A DNA stretch of 64,000 nt. Origin: Ndongobacter massiliensis (GTDB taxonomy: Bacteria; Bacillota; Clostridia; Tissierellales; Peptoniphilaceae). Position 1 is the stretch's first letter. Each line of letters starts with the position of its first letter. Below, piece after piece: positions 1 to 9,373 of the stretch. Where the stretch lies: positions 1,556,840 through 1,620,839 of the forward strand of contig NZ_LT635480.1 in the NCBI RefSeq assembly GCF_900120375.1, in the 5' to 3' direction. The translations under genes and the position numbers were made by a program. The notes beneath the pieces are model-generated. The model was given only the letters and a program-made list of their open reading frames with translations, was not told where the DNA came from and did no database searches.

Positions 1-847
1 CGGGTAAAAAACCCGCCTGTTCCAACGCCCGACGAATGCGGAGCGCCTGCTCCACCGCTTTTTTCGCATTGGAAAAATAGACACCCGACGCAAACGCCGC
101 TTCATATTGCACACCGAGCAGCCGCCCCTTGGCAAGCATCCCGCCGCAGCGCTTGATGTGGTAGCGGAAATGCGGGAAACGTTCCGGACGATTGAGTACG
201 ATCGCCTCGCCGAAGAGCAGACCCTGTTTGGTTCCGCCGATCGTAAAGGCGTCGCACAGCGAAACCAAGTCGCCCAATGTCATATCCGTCTCTGAGGAAG
301 CGAGTGCATAGCCCAATCGCGCGCCGTCGACGAAAATGCCCACCCCGTACGGTTCACAAATTTCTTTGAGTTCCTGCAGCTGCGCCTTTGTATATAATCC
401 GCCCAGCTCCGTACTCTGCGAAATATAGAGCATGCCGGGCATGACCATATGCTCGTTGCCTCCGTCTTTGAAATGCGCTTCCAAGGCTTTGCGCACAGAC
501 TGCGGACAAACGCGTCCGACGGCATCGCCTTCGACAAGAAGGCATTTATGCCCCATCGCTTCAATGGCGCCGGTTTCATGCACATTGATGTGCCCCGTCG
601 ACGTGCAGAGCACCCCCTGATATGGCGCCAATCCAGCGGTCAGAACGATGACATTCGCCTGCGTACCGCCCACGACGAAATGAATTTCCCCGTGAAAATC
701 GCCCAGTTCCCGGACAATGGCGGCGCGCGCCGCTTCACAGTAGCGATCCTCGCCGTAGCCGGGCGTCTGCACCAGATTCGTATCTGTCAGTGCCTGCAAT
801 ATCGCCGGATCGCAACCTTCGTGGTAATCACAACAGAAGTAGTACAT
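1..847 (-). CDS. ltaE: Low-specificity L-threonine aldolase, C-terminus cut off by window edge
   Basis: PLP-dependent fold-type I enzyme that would cleave L-threonine or L-allo-threonine to glycine and acetaldehyde. Reading the minus strand from the ATG at 847 gives an open frame of about 282 codons that leaves the window at base 1, so the C-terminus is missing. Visible marks are GGTQAN near residues 60-65 (PLP phosphate contact), DGAR near 174-177 and the Schiff-base lysine in GGTKQG (about K207), all in the spacing expected for threonine aldolases. The start lies 8 nt after the upp stop, with a GGGGG ribosome-binding stretch inside the end of upp, so it is probably the last known gene of a ppaC-sua5-upp-ltaE operon. 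A related beta-eliminating PLP enzyme is less likely. Confidence 0.88.
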   Translation of the reverse strand, partial: MYYFCCDYHEGCDPAILQALTDTNLVQTPGYGEDRYCEAARAAIVRELGDFHGEIHFVVGGTQANVIVLTAGLAPYQGVLCTSTGHINVHETGAIEAMGHKCLLVEGDAVGRVCPQSVRKALEAHFKDGGNEHMVMPGMLYISQSTELGGLYTKAQLQELKEICEPYGVGIFVDGARLGYALASSETDMTLGDLVSLCDAFTIGGTKQGLLFGEAIVLNRPERFPHFRYHIKRCGGMLAKGRLLGVQYEAAFASGVYFSNAKKAVEQALRIRRALEQAGFLP

Positions 848-855
848 TGCGCCCC

Positions 856-1485
856 CTACTTGGTTCCGAAGAGCCGATCGCCGGCATCACCCAGACCCGG
901 AACAATGTACGCATCTTCATTCAACTTTTCATCCACAGCCGCGAGGTAAATATCGACATCGGGATGTGCTTCGTTTACCGCTTTGATGCCCTCCGGCGCG
1001 CCAAGAATATTGACCATACGGATGGAACGGCAGCCGCGCTCTTTCAAAAAGTTGATCGCCGCAATTGCGGAACCGCCGGTTGCCAGCATCGGATCGAGCA
1101 CAAAAATTTCCCGCGAAGCGACATCCTTCGGCAATTTGCAGTAATATTCCACCGGCTTCAGCGTCTGCGGATCACGGTATAACCCAATGTGCCCGATCTT
1201 TGCCGTCGGAATAATTTCGACAAACCCGTCGACCATGCCCAGTCCGGCGCGCAAAATCGGTACAATGGCCAACTTTTTCCCGGCAAGGCGGTAACCCGTC
1301 GTCGGCGCAATCGGCGTTTCCACCGCATACGTCTCCAATTCAAGGTTGCGCGTCGCTTCATAGGCTTCCAGCGCTGAAATCTCGACGACCAACTTGCGAA
1401 ATTCATTGGTCCCCGTCGTCTTTTGCCGCAAAATCGACAATTTGTGTTTAATCAGCGGATGATCGAGTACTATCAATTTTCCCAT
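856..1485 (-). CDS. upp: Uracil phosphoribosyltransferase
   Basis: Converts uracil and PRPP to UMP (pyrimidine salvage, cytoplasm). The 209-residue product has the PRPP loop [10 protein letters not shown] at about 131-140 and the conserved uracil-binding tail [13 protein letters not shown]. The ATG at 1485 is chosen over an in-frame start nine codons upstream because AAGGAG sits just before it and the resulting length is normal for the family. The start lies inside the 3' end of the sua5 frame (about 38 bp overlap), so translation is probably coupled. Confidence 0.96.
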   Translation of the reverse strand: MGKLIVLDHPLIKHKLSILRQKTTGTNEFRKLVVEISALEAYEATRNLELETYAVETPIAPTTGYRLAGKKLAIVPILRAGLGMVDGFVEIIPTAKIGHIGLYRDPQTLKPVEYYCKLPKDVASREIFVLDPMLATGGSAIAAINFLKERGCRSIRMVNILGAPEGIKAVNEAHPDVDIYLAAVDEKLNEDAYIVPGLGDAGDRLFGTK

Positions 1486-2599
1486 GGTTTTCTCCTTCCA
1501 GGTTTTGCACATGCCCGCCCGCAGATTTTCGCAGCCGGTTCATAATGGAAATCGCATATTCGCTTGTTTCAGCAATTCCTGCGCCGAAAATGACATCGAC
1601 GCCTGCGCGGTCCATCGCGCGCAGCTTGGTATACATCCCCCGGGCCATGCTGTCAAGGTCGCCCGGTTTCCCCCAAAACTCAACAAAATCCGCATCTTCG
1701 CTTGCCATTCCCTCGAAAAGTAAGACGCCGACGCGTTTTCCCTCCGCCTTGGCTTGTCGCACCGCTTCCTCAAGGCGTTGTTCGACTTGCGCCCCACATA
1801 CATCCGGCGCGCCCACATAGACCGTAAGGGGCGCTTTCGGCGCATAGTGGCGATACTTTTGTCCCGGCGAACGCGGCACCTGATGTGCTCCGACCAGCGC
1901 CGGGTCCATGGCCACCCTTCCGAGCCAAGGCGCGAAATCCGCCGGCGTATAGTAGCCCGGGCGCAAAATAACCGGCGGTCCGGTTACATCCAGCACGGTC
2001 GATTCAATGCCGATCCCGCATGCGCCCCCATCTAAAATGAGCGAAACACGACCGTCCATATCTTCTTTGACATCCGCCGCCTGCGTCGGGCTGGGCCTTC
2101 CGCTGCGGTTTGCGGAAGGGGCGGCAATTGGGCAGCGCGCATAGCGAATCAGCGCCCGCGCCACCGGATGTGACGGCATGCGCAGCGCCACCGTTGGACC
2201 GCCGCCGGTCACGACATCCGGCACCACCAGTCGCTTTTGAAAAATAACGGTCAGCGGCCCCGGCCAAAGGGATGCAAGCATCGCTTCAACGGCTTCCCGC
2301 GGCGGTCCCATCCTAGAAAAATCGACCAGCGGCTGCATCTCTTTCATCGCTTGAATGTGTAGGATCAGTGGATTGTCTGCCGGTCTTCCCTTTGCCGCAA
2401 AAATTTTTGCACAAGCCTCTCCGTTTAACCCATCGGCCCCTAAGCCGTACACCGTTTCCGTGGGGAAGGCAACCAATTCTCCCGCACGCAACCGGCGTGC
2501 CGCTTCCGCCAATGCATCCCTTCCGGCCGCACTTTCGGTCGGCCGTTTCGGATCAATGGGAAGAATGTGCGTTTTTATGCAGGATTCCGCCGCCTTCAT
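1448..2599 (-). CDS. sua5: L-threonylcarbamoyladenylate synthase (Sua5/YwlC type)
   Basis: Makes threonylcarbamoyl-AMP from threonine, bicarbonate and ATP, the first step of t6A modification of ANN-decoding tRNAs. The N-terminal YrdC domain (about 25-215) shows PTETVYGLG, the KGRPADNPL nucleotide-binding stretch (about 70-78) and [13 protein letters not shown]. The C-terminal Sua5 domain follows an [15 protein letters not shown] linker typical of the long form. At 383 residues it is longer than the usual 340-350; the extra tail is the part that runs over the upp start. The ATG overlaps the upstream pyrophosphatase stop by 4 bp, which indicates translational coupling. Confidence 0.93.
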   Translation of the reverse strand: MKAAESCIKTHILPIDPKRPTESAAGRDALAEAARRLRAGELVAFPTETVYGLGADGLNGEACAKIFAAKGRPADNPLILHIQAMKEMQPLVDFSRMGPPREAVEAMLASLWPGPLTVIFQKRLVVPDVVTGGGPTVALRMPSHPVARALIRYARCPIAAPSANRSGRPSPTQAADVKEDMDGRVSLILDGGACGIGIESTVLDVTGPPVILRPGYYTPADFAPWLGRVAMDPALVGAHQVPRSPGQKYRHYAPKAPLTVYVGAPDVCGAQVEQRLEEAVRQAKAEGKRVGVLLFEGMASEDADFVEFWGKPGDLDSMARGMYTKLRAMDRAGVDVIFGAGIAETSEYAISIMNRLRKSAGGHVQNLEGENHGKIDSTRSSAD

Positions 2600-4245
2600 G
2601 CTTCCTGCCTCGCCTGGGCAATGGCACCGGTCACAGTGGGTACGACCTGTTTTTTTCGGGAAAGAACACCGGGTGCGGAAAAACCGTTCTGTTCCAGCGT
2701 CTGTCCGAAGCCGCGCGCAATTTCCCGGGCATAATCGCCGACGACAAGCAAACTCGATACTTCGCGGAAAATATCGGTCATGACCAGAATGTACGTATCT
2801 TCCCCTTGCTCTTGCAGCAACTTTTGCATCCGCTCCACCAGTTTCGGCTTCAATCCGTCAAGCGACTCCAAATTCATGGTAAAAGCCTGTGCAATTTTGA
2901 CTTTTACCCCTTCCATTTGGAAGAATTTCACGTCCTCGGAAAGGATATCACTCAATTTTTTCGTGCTCAAGTCCGTACCGGCGCGAAACATCTCCATGGC
3001 ATAATTCTCCGGATCAATGCCCGCTATCGGCGCCAAGCGCTCCAGCGCATGACGATCCGCATCCGTCGCCGTCGGAGAACGAAACAACAACGTGTCCGAA
3101 ATGATGGCGGAACACATCAGGCCCGCCGCTTCGCGTGAGGGGCGCAGCCCCTGTTCAAAAAAGATCTGTGAGATAATCGTTGCCGTACAGCCAACGGGCA
3201 CATTGCGAAAATAAATCGGACTTGTCGTCATAACATTGGCGACGCGATGATGATCGATGATCTCCAAGATTTCCGCATACTCAATATCCGGCACGGACTG
3301 CGAACGCTCGTTGTGATCGACAAGAATCAGTTTCTTTTTTGCCGTGGCAATGAGATGGTAGCGGCTGATTGAGCCGACGACATGCTCATTGGAATCCAAT
3401 ACCGGATAGCTGCGATACCGGTTTTTTGCCATCACATTCTGCACATCATCCAGCGTGTCGTCTAGGTGAAAGATAATCAATTTTTCCGTTGTCATGAGAA
3501 ATGAAACCGGCACGGCCTGCGGAATCAGGCGCGCCGCCATGTACGTCGTATAGCTGGTCGAAAGCACGGTTACGCGGTTTTCTTCCGCTTGTTTTGCAAT
3601 TTTCTCCGACAGTGGCGAATCATTGGTCAATATCAACAAGGATACACCGCGCGCAATCGCATCTTCCTGGGCTTCTTCGCGATTGCCCACCATAACAATG
3701 TCATTTTCCCGGATCGTGTCGTTGTCGATATGGCTCATCGCATAAATATTAAAGGCGCCCGTAAAGGGACGTGGATTTTGCGGTTGCAGCAATACGCGTG
3801 CGGATAAAACTTCCAGCACATTTTCAAGGGGCGCCTGCGAGCGCCCCAAAATGGTATCGTCCCACACATTGGCATATGATTTTGTAATATTGGAAAGAGA
3901 AATGACACCGATCAGCTGATCTTTTTCATTGACAACCGCCAAACTGTTCAGGTGATTTTTTTGAATGAGTTCGCTGGCTTTATAGAGCGAAATATCGGAC
4001 GATACGCCGTAATCCCGGTCGATTTCGATATCACAGATCTTCGGCTTCATCGATTCCATATAAACCGGAGCATCGACTCCGAAATAATCCAGTACAAAGC
4101 GGGTCTCCTGATTGAGTTCCCCGACGCGAATGGGAATGGCTTCCATCTCGCCCGTGCGGTTCTTCAATTCCGCATACGCAAGCGCTGAGCAGATGGAGTC
4201 CGTATCCGGAACCCGATGCCCGGAAATATACACTTTTTCTTTCAT
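2596..4245 (-). CDS. ppaC: Manganese-dependent inorganic pyrophosphatase with regulatory CBS-DRTGG-CBS insert
   Basis: Family II pyrophosphatase hydrolysing PPi to phosphate. The 549-residue length marks the regulated subclass: the catalytic DHH domain starts with GHRVPDTDS near residue 9, is interrupted by CBS, DRTGG and CBS domains (roughly 68-305), then resumes with LVDHNE and EIIDHHR, and ends with a DHHA2 domain carrying SRKKQVVPTV. In this subclass the CBS pair binds adenine nucleotides to tune activity and the DRTGG region favours diadenosine polyphosphates; that is family knowledge. The start has a GGAGAGGAGAGACC leader. It heads the run to sua5, upp and ltaE. Confidence 0.95.
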   Translation of the reverse strand: MKEKVYISGHRVPDTDSICSALAYAELKNRTGEMEAIPIRVGELNQETRFVLDYFGVDAPVYMESMKPKICDIEIDRDYGVSSDISLYKASELIQKNHLNSLAVVNEKDQLIGVISLSNITKSYANVWDDTILGRSQAPLENVLEVLSARVLLQPQNPRPFTGAFNIYAMSHIDNDTIRENDIVMVGNREEAQEDAIARGVSLLILTNDSPLSEKIAKQAEENRVTVLSTSYTTYMAARLIPQAVPVSFLMTTEKLIIFHLDDTLDDVQNVMAKNRYRSYPVLDSNEHVVGSISRYHLIATAKKKLILVDHNERSQSVPDIEYAEILEIIDHHRVANVMTTSPIYFRNVPVGCTATIISQIFFEQGLRPSREAAGLMCSAIISDTLLFRSPTATDADRHALERLAPIAGIDPENYAMEMFRAGTDLSTKKLSDILSEDVKFFQMEGVKVKIAQAFTMNLESLDGLKPKLVERMQKLLQEQGEDTYILVMTDIFREVSSLLVVGDYAREIARGFGQTLEQNGFSAPGVLSRKKQVVPTVTGAIAQARQEA

Positions 4246-4286
4246 GGTCTCTCCTCTCCGATAACCGCGCCTTTTCTTTCCTGTTT

Positions 4287-4292
4287 ATTATA
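4287..4292 (-). promoter_or_regulatory. Putative -10 element for the pyrophosphatase operon
   Basis: On the minus strand there is a TATAAT 42 nt before the pyrophosphatase ATG, with only a weak TTTTCA at -35 spacing (17 nt). It is the only good -10 in the gap. Confidence 0.4.
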
Positions 4293-4327
4293 GGCTATGC
4301 CCGCGGCTTTGAAAAGGCGCCTTGGAG

Positions 4328-4417
4328 AGGGGGCGTTTCTGAAATTGATGTAAACAGCAGAGTGCCTCAAAGATGCTCTGTTTAGTGAGAGTGTAAACTA
4401 ATAAAACTCCGCCCCCT
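4328..4417. repeat. Nested imperfect inverted repeat at the left edge of the AT-rich island
   Basis: Outer arms AGGGGGCGTTT (4328-4338) and AAACTCCGCCCCCT (4404-4417) are complementary apart from a 3-nt bulge. Inside lies TAAACAG/CTGTTTA (4351-4357 and 4378-4384). A second pair, GTGTAAA/TTTACAC, spans 4391-4427. The gap (4246-4518) holds no gene; an orphan AAAGGAGG with no usable start follows at about 4435. It could be a transcript end for the deoC operon or a scar of insertion. Confidence 0.4.
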
Positions 4418-4518
4418 TTATTTACACCGCGTTAAAGGAGGCGATTCTTTTCATATTATCGGAAATGATTGTTTGTTAGCTATAGGGATGGAAGTATGAG
4501 AAGCTATCCTCGAATTTT

Positions 4519-5181
4519 CTATTGGTTTCTCCTGTGGGCATACTCATTCATAATTTCAACAGCTGACGAAATTCCTAAACGTGATGCACCTGCCTCAACA
4601 AGCTTCATCGCTTGGTCGAGGGTCTTTATTCCCCCAGAAGCTTTCACTAAAGCTTTTCCATTTACGGTCTCTTTCATGAGGCGTATATCTTCTTCGCAGG
4701 CACCTTTGCCTAAAAAACCCGTCGACGTTTTTACATAATCTGCGCCAGCTTCCACCGCCAGTTGACAACCTCTAATAATTTCTTCCTTATTGAGTAAGCA
4801 GTTTTCCAAAATCACCTTGAAGATATGATTTTTTGTAATGTCCCGAACTTGGATAAGTTCTTGCAAAACTTTATCTTCTTGTCCCGACTTTAAAGCTCCA
4901 ATCTGAATCACCATATCAATTTCATCAGCTCCAGCATCAAGCGCACACTTTGCTTCATACGCCTTTACCGATGAAAGCATTGCGCCTAGAGGAAAACCCA
5001 CTGCACAGCAAACTTTGATGCCAGTATTTTTGAGTTCCCTAACTACTTGAGCAACATGTACACTGGTTACTGCACAGGCATAAAAATTATATTTTCTGGC
5101 AAGCATGCAGAAAGCATGAATATCATTTTCTGTTGTTTCTGGTTTTAATAAGGTAAAATCAATGATACTGTTTAACTCCAT
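4519..5181 (-). CDS. deoC: Deoxyribose-phosphate aldolase family protein
   Basis: Class I aldolase, classically 2-deoxyribose-5-phosphate to acetaldehyde plus glyceraldehyde-3-phosphate. The 220-residue protein keeps the Schiff-base lysine in YVKTSTGF (K151), the second lysine in VKASGGI (K180) and the aspartate in DEIDMVI (D89). The N-terminal DHT motif reads DFT. It is the last gene of the minus-strand PTS operon, with a GAGGGA ribosome-binding site. No other deoxyribonucleoside genes (deoA, deoD, deoB, deoK) are nearby, so it may act on a PTS-derived sugar phosphate rather than on nucleoside deoxyribose; that is inference. Confidence 0.9.
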   Translation of the reverse strand: MELNSIIDFTLLKPETTENDIHAFCMLARKYNFYACAVTSVHVAQVVRELKNTGIKVCCAVGFPLGAMLSSVKAYEAKCALDAGADEIDMVIQIGALKSGQEDKVLQELIQVRDITKNHIFKVILENCLLNKEEIIRGCQLAVEAGADYVKTSTGFLGKGACEEDIRLMKETVNGKALVKASGGIKTLDQAMKLVEAGASRLGISSAVEIMNEYAHRRNQ

Positions 5182-5211
5182 ATTTCCCTCATTTCTGCTA
5201 AATTAATGCAA

Positions 5212-6318
5212 TTACATTGAATAAAGAGCCTCTTGAGTACATAAATCATGCAACTGATACTGTTTTCTTAATTTTGATAACACAGAGGTTATTCCTTCTC
5301 TTTGTGTATTACTTACTTCCATTTCCGCAATGAACTTCTTAATCTCTGCCCAGGTTGCCTCCTCTTTGTCAAGAGCATAGTAAAGAGCGGATGCAATAAG
5401 TACAACATAGGGCCACACTTCTCCACCCATTTGATCGACAATTTTCATTGGAAAAAGCAGTCTTTCATTCTGTCCCAATTTCCTCAAAGCCTGTTGCGCA
5501 TTTCGTGCAATTGGATCTTTTATTTCTGGATTCGAAAATTTTCTATAGGCTGAATTCCAAAAATCTATTTGATTTTCAAAAGATACTTGGAAATATTTAG
5601 ACATAACTAAATTATGAGGCTTTTCAAGTTCTTTTAGAAAATTAATAATCTCTTCATCCAACGATGCCTCATCCAGAAACTGATATTTTTTATAACTACC
5701 GAGGTAAGAAATAACTGCGCTCATAAAATTATAAGTGTAGATTTTCCTTTTGATGAGCGTATCAAAGTTTTCTATCAACGGCATTCCATCTATAACGAAT
5801 TTATGGCTAATTTTTTCTCCATCCACTGGTAGCATTAGGCCATGCTCACTTGTAATATCCAATGCCTCTTTATTTACAGAAGTACAGAAGATGACTCCCG
5901 CACTAATGTCTGCATCGATGTTATACTCCTTTAACATATCTGGCGCATTAATGCTATTTTCTACTGTAATGACAAGTAATTTGTTTCGACAAGCATTTCT
6001 TTGAGCTATAGCTTTGACAAGCAACGGTCCTAATTCTGGGAGATTCTGAACAAACACACTAGTTGTGACGATGTCAGCTTCTGCAATTGCCGTTACTGCC
6101 TTTGGATCTTGTACAGAAAAAGCTAAGTATCGATCGATGACCACATCGTAATTATTTTTTTTACCAAAATAACTCACTGTGTATTTGCTTTTCTTGTTAA
6201 GCATTTGGATTAAATCACAATTCTTGTCGAGAAATGTGATTTCAAAATCATTTTTGTAAAATATTGGAGCTACAAAACCTCGGCCAGTTTGTCCCGCTCC
6301 TATAATTACCACTTTCAT
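5212..6318 (-). CDS. Mannitol dehydrogenase-family NAD-dependent polyol (phosphate) dehydrogenase
   Basis: Long-chain polyol dehydrogenase fold. An N-terminal Rossmann domain opens with VVIIGAGQTGRG. The C-terminal domain carries the family's catalytic K...N pattern in KRKIYTYNFMSAVISYLG (about 190-207) and the DPIARNAQQALRKLG stretch that matches the DP-R---PLRKL region of mannitol-1-phosphate dehydrogenases. The length of 368 residues fits MtlD-like enzymes better than the roughly 490-residue mannitol 2-dehydrogenases. The ATG at 6318 is used because AAGGGG ends 6 nt before it; the ATG two codons earlier abuts that site. The substrate is unknown; its place between deoC and a SorD-like SDR suggests a sugar or polyol phosphate delivered by the adjacent PTS. 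Confidence 0.85.
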   Translation of the reverse strand: MKVVIIGAGQTGRGFVAPIFYKNDFEITFLDKNCDLIQMLNKKSKYTVSYFGKKNNYDVVIDRYLAFSVQDPKAVTAIAEADIVTTSVFVQNLPELGPLLVKAIAQRNACRNKLLVITVENSINAPDMLKEYNIDADISAGVIFCTSVNKEALDITSEHGLMLPVDGEKISHKFVIDGMPLIENFDTLIKRKIYTYNFMSAVISYLGSYKKYQFLDEASLDEEIINFLKELEKPHNLVMSKYFQVSFENQIDFWNSAYRKFSNPEIKDPIARNAQQALRKLGQNERLLFPMKIVDQMGGEVWPYVVLIASALYYALDKEEATWAEIKKFIAEMEVSNTQREGITSVLSKLRKQYQLHDLCTQEALYSM

Positions 6319-6349
6319 ATACATCCCCTTATGCTTTTATTTCGCTATA

Positions 6350-7183
6350 TCAAACTCTAGTTTTCCCACCAGCAACGGGTATAATTGTTCCCGTTATATA
6401 GCTGGAGTGACTAGACACGAGATAGCAAACTAAATTAGATACTTCACTGAGCTTTCCTGGTCTCCCTAACGGAATGCTAGATTTATAGCCTTTAAAAAAA
6501 ACTTTTGCTAGTTCAGCAGGGTCCCCCGAAATATCCATCCCTCTTCCGTATGCCTGAGCTCTGTATTTTTCATCGTTATTCGCTGGTGTGCGCTCTAGAA
6601 TATCTGGAGCAATGCTATTGACGCGGATATTAAAGGGCGCCAATTCCTTCGCCCAAGACAATGTAAAAGCATTAATGGCCGCTTTTGTCGCTGCATAAAC
6701 GCTATGTCCCTTGGATCCATTCAAGCCGGCAGCCGAAGACATATTAATAATATTACCGTGATTTTGCTGTAAAAATCGACGTGTTGCTTCTTGACTTACA
6801 AATAACGTGCCTTTAATGTTAATATCGCTCATGAAGTAATAGTCTTGTTCATTTATTTCATACTTCTTCTCCTGTTTGTAATAATCTACTAAAATACGAG
6901 GGCGAGTAACGCCCGCATTGTTCACCAAAGCATCAATTTGATCCATCGAAGCATCAATTACTTTAAAAGCATCAGCAATTTCATCAATACTGGTTAAATC
7001 CGTCTTTTTATATAAAGCTCCTCGATCCAATAATTTTTGTGATGGACTCTGTCGATCAAGGATAAAAACTTTAGCTCCACAATTCACTAAATCTACGACA
7101 ATCTGTTCCCCAATCCCACTGGACCCTCCTGTCACAACAACTTTTTTATTGTATAAATCAATCCAAGCTTGGTTATTATCCAC
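6350..7183 (-). CDS. SDR-family dehydrogenase resembling sorbitol-6-phosphate 2-dehydrogenase
   Basis: Classical short-chain dehydrogenase: TGGSSGIG (about 18-25), NNAG (88-91), catalytic serine about 25 residues later and YAATK (Y163, K167). The C-terminal third, with SIPLGRPGKLSEV and the end AGGKTR, strongly recalls SorD/GutF-type sorbitol-6-phosphate dehydrogenases, as I remember them. A GTG start at 7183 is preferred: GAGGTG lies just before it, overlapping the EIID stop, whereas the longer reading needs a TTG with no ribosome-binding site. It would interconvert a hexitol phosphate and fructose-6-phosphate if the resemblance holds. Confidence 0.87.
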   Translation of the reverse strand: MDNNQAWIDLYNKKVVVTGGSSGIGEQIVVDLVNCGAKVFILDRQSPSQKLLDRGALYKKTDLTSIDEIADAFKVIDASMDQIDALVNNAGVTRPRILVDYYKQEKKYEINEQDYYFMSDINIKGTLFVSQEATRRFLQQNHGNIINMSSAAGLNGSKGHSVYAATKAAINAFTLSWAKELAPFNIRVNSIAPDILERTPANNDEKYRAQAYGRGMDISGDPAELAKVFFKGYKSSIPLGRPGKLSEVSNLVCYLVSSHSSYITGTIIPVAGGKTRV

Positions 7184-7196
7184 TCTTCTCACCTCT

Positions 7197-8060
7197 CTAT
7201 ACAAGTCCAAAGAAAGACAGCACCAAAGATAAAGCTAAAATTAACATCAAAAGTGATACGTATTTCTGCCCTATCTTTTTAAAGAAAAATACTATTCCTA
7301 TTATTATTGCTAATGGAAAAAGATTTGGAAAAATTTTGTCAATAAACTGCTGGAGTTCCACTGTTTCTCCTACGGCGTTCGTCCAGGAAATGGCGGTTTG
7401 AAATTTAACATATTGTGCCGATAGTCCGCCCATCATAAATAGCCCTAATATCCCAGCTCCATTAATAAAGGTGTTAATTTTTCCTGCGCCCAATACGTGA
7501 TCTACGGAATTTTTTCCAGAATTGTATCCTAATTGTAGGAGCGAGTAGCCTAAAAATGAAGTTCCTACCCCCCAAATAACAATAGGCGCAACACCAGCAA
7601 TCCATAATCCACTGCTAGCCAAGGGAATAAAGGCAGATAACAGTAGAGGTCTTATCATGGCATGATTAATAGTATCCCCAATACCCGCAAGTGGACCCAT
7701 CAACCCCAATTTAAAATTTGTAACGACATCTGCCAAGTCCTTCTTCTCAGTTTCCTCAAAAGAACCACTGGCAATTTTAAGTGCCCGCTCTTCTTCCAAT
7801 GCTAAAGTTATTCCAATAATTAGAGATCCCCAAATAGCCTCGGAATTATAGAACATAAGATGACGTTCAAGCGCAGTCCTATATTCCTCCTCATCATGTC
7901 CGTAAAGCTTTTCCAAAGCTTCAGAAACTCCATAAGAAAATGCCAAAGCCGTTAAACGTTCATACCCCGAGGACACTTCCGCACAAAGAATATACTTGGC
8001 CCACGCTTTTGTAACATCCTTGCTAGTCAATTCTTGAACTTTTGCTAACTGATTAACCAT
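7197..8060 (-). CDS. PTS mannose-family transporter subunit IID
   Basis: Membrane partner of IIC in mannose/fructose/sorbose-type phosphotransferase permeases. The 287-residue protein starts with the typical soluble segment (SGYERLTALAFSYG, RHLMFYNSEAIWGSLIIG), then GLMGPLAGIGDTINHAMIRPLL, which is diagnostic of IID, and ends in hydrophobic segments. Its ATG overlaps the IIC stop in a TAATG arrangement. Confidence 0.95.
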   Translation of the reverse strand: MVNQLAKVQELTSKDVTKAWAKYILCAEVSSGYERLTALAFSYGVSEALEKLYGHDEEEYRTALERHLMFYNSEAIWGSLIIGITLALEEERALKIASGSFEETEKKDLADVVTNFKLGLMGPLAGIGDTINHAMIRPLLLSAFIPLASSGLWIAGVAPIVIWGVGTSFLGYSLLQLGYNSGKNSVDHVLGAGKINTFINGAGILGLFMMGGLSAQYVKFQTAISWTNAVGETVELQQFIDKIFPNLFPLAIIIGIVFFFKKIGQKYVSLLMLILALSLVLSFFGLV

Positions 8061-8842
8061 TAGAAATCCCCCTCTTCCGCTACATTGTTACCGTTTTCTG
8101 CAATCTTGCTCTCTTTAGTAACAAACTGAGAATGAATCAAAGCCAAGCACGCTCCAAATACAGAAAGACCTATCATATTGATGCCTGCATAAGACGCTAA
8201 TGCAAACCCAATAATAAAATATGGAATGTTCTTTTTTGTTCCAATAGTCATAATTGTGATAGCAAAACCTAAAGCAGGAAGAATACCACCTGCTACAGAG
8301 AGCCCATGAATAGCCCAAGCCGGCAAAGATTCAAGAAAGGACTGTATAGCATCTCCTCCAAAATAAAGTCCTAGGGTGACAGGAATTATGCGCAGAGGCA
8401 ACGAAAGCAAAAAAGGATATAGAAATTCATTTTTTTCCATTTTCTTTCTATTCTTTTTCTCAGCCTCCATATCCGCCCGTCTTACAAAGTAACTATGATA
8501 AGTTCTCTTCAAATTATCCAATAGAACGCCAAGCATACCTAATGGCATAGCGATAGAAACGGCAATTTCTGGCGCCAACTTATATTGCAATGCAAGAGGA
8601 ATCGCAATAGCCGCTGCCAAAGCTTCATCGGATGGCAGTTGCCCTCCTGGCGCAATGGCTCCCAAATAGATCAACTGTAAGGCAGCACCGATCTTCATAG
8701 AATTCGATAAATCACCCATAATAATTCCTATGGGAACAGCAAGAACTAAAGGTTGTCGCGCCAGATGCTGAGTACCATACCAAAACTTATTTGTGCCACA
8801 CCAATAAAGAACCCCCATAACTAAACTTAGACCAAAACTCAT
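8060..8842 (-). CDS. PTS mannose-family transporter subunit IIC
   Basis: Polytopic membrane subunit that carries the sugar. The 260-residue protein has the IIC signature region around IGAALQLIYLGAIAPGGQLP and repeated hydrophobic segments, ending in a charged cytoplasmic tail. A strong AAGGAGG precedes the ATG. It lies between IIB (39-nt gap) and IID. Confidence 0.95.
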   Translation of the reverse strand: MSFGLSLVMGVLYWCGTNKFWYGTQHLARQPLVLAVPIGIIMGDLSNSMKIGAALQLIYLGAIAPGGQLPSDEALAAAIAIPLALQYKLAPEIAVSIAMPLGMLGVLLDNLKRTYHSYFVRRADMEAEKKNRKKMEKNEFLYPFLLSLPLRIIPVTLGLYFGGDAIQSFLESLPAWAIHGLSVAGGILPALGFAITIMTIGTKKNIPYFIIGFALASYAGINMIGLSVFGACLALIHSQFVTKESKIAENGNNVAEEGDF

Positions 8843-8881
8843 TTTTTCCTCCTTAAGAAGACTCTTTTCGTCTTGACAACA

Positions 8882-9373
8882 TCACTTGCCAAATATTTTT
8901 TCAACATCTTCAAAATTTAGTTTCGTATCTTTTGGAGTCACTTGAAAGCTAATTTCAACTCCTTTCGAATGTAAGAGCTTCAATTTAGACATTTCATTTT
9001 CAGACAAAAAAATCTCATTTGAAATTTTTCGTTTTGTATTGTCACTTCCCAGCCCACCAATCTGAATAAACTGTAATTCCATGCCTTGATTTATAGCTGA
9101 ATACGCATCTTCTACTGTCTTAAACAGAATTATGAGTTTCCTATTTTTAAATTTTCCAAGATTGAAATCCTGAATCGCCTTATCGATCGTTCTTAATGCC
9201 ACTTGGATACCTGGCGGCGCCGCCATTCGAAAAACATTAGCTAAGATAGGGTCATTCATCAATTGGTCATTTACAATAAGTATAGAATCTGCATTGACTT
9301 GCTGAATCCAATTTGTAACAATTTGACCATGAAGTAATCTAAAATCCACTCGTGCTAAACAAATGTTATTCAT
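8882..9373 (-). CDS. PTS mannose-family component IIB
   Basis: Cytoplasmic phosphocarrier passing phosphate from IIA to the incoming sugar. The 163-residue protein has the phosphorylation site His15 in ARVDFRLLHGQIV and the NDQLMNDPILANVFRMAAPPG segment of the family. The start overlaps the IIA stop by 8 bp, with GAGGAG inside the IIA end. Confidence 0.95.
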   Translation of the reverse strand: MNNICLARVDFRLLHGQIVTNWIQQVNADSILIVNDQLMNDPILANVFRMAAPPGIQVALRTIDKAIQDFNLGKFKNRKLIILFKTVEDAYSAINQGMELQFIQIGGLGSDNTKRKISNEIFLSENEMSKLKLLHSKGVEISFQVTPKDTKLNFEDVEKIFGK

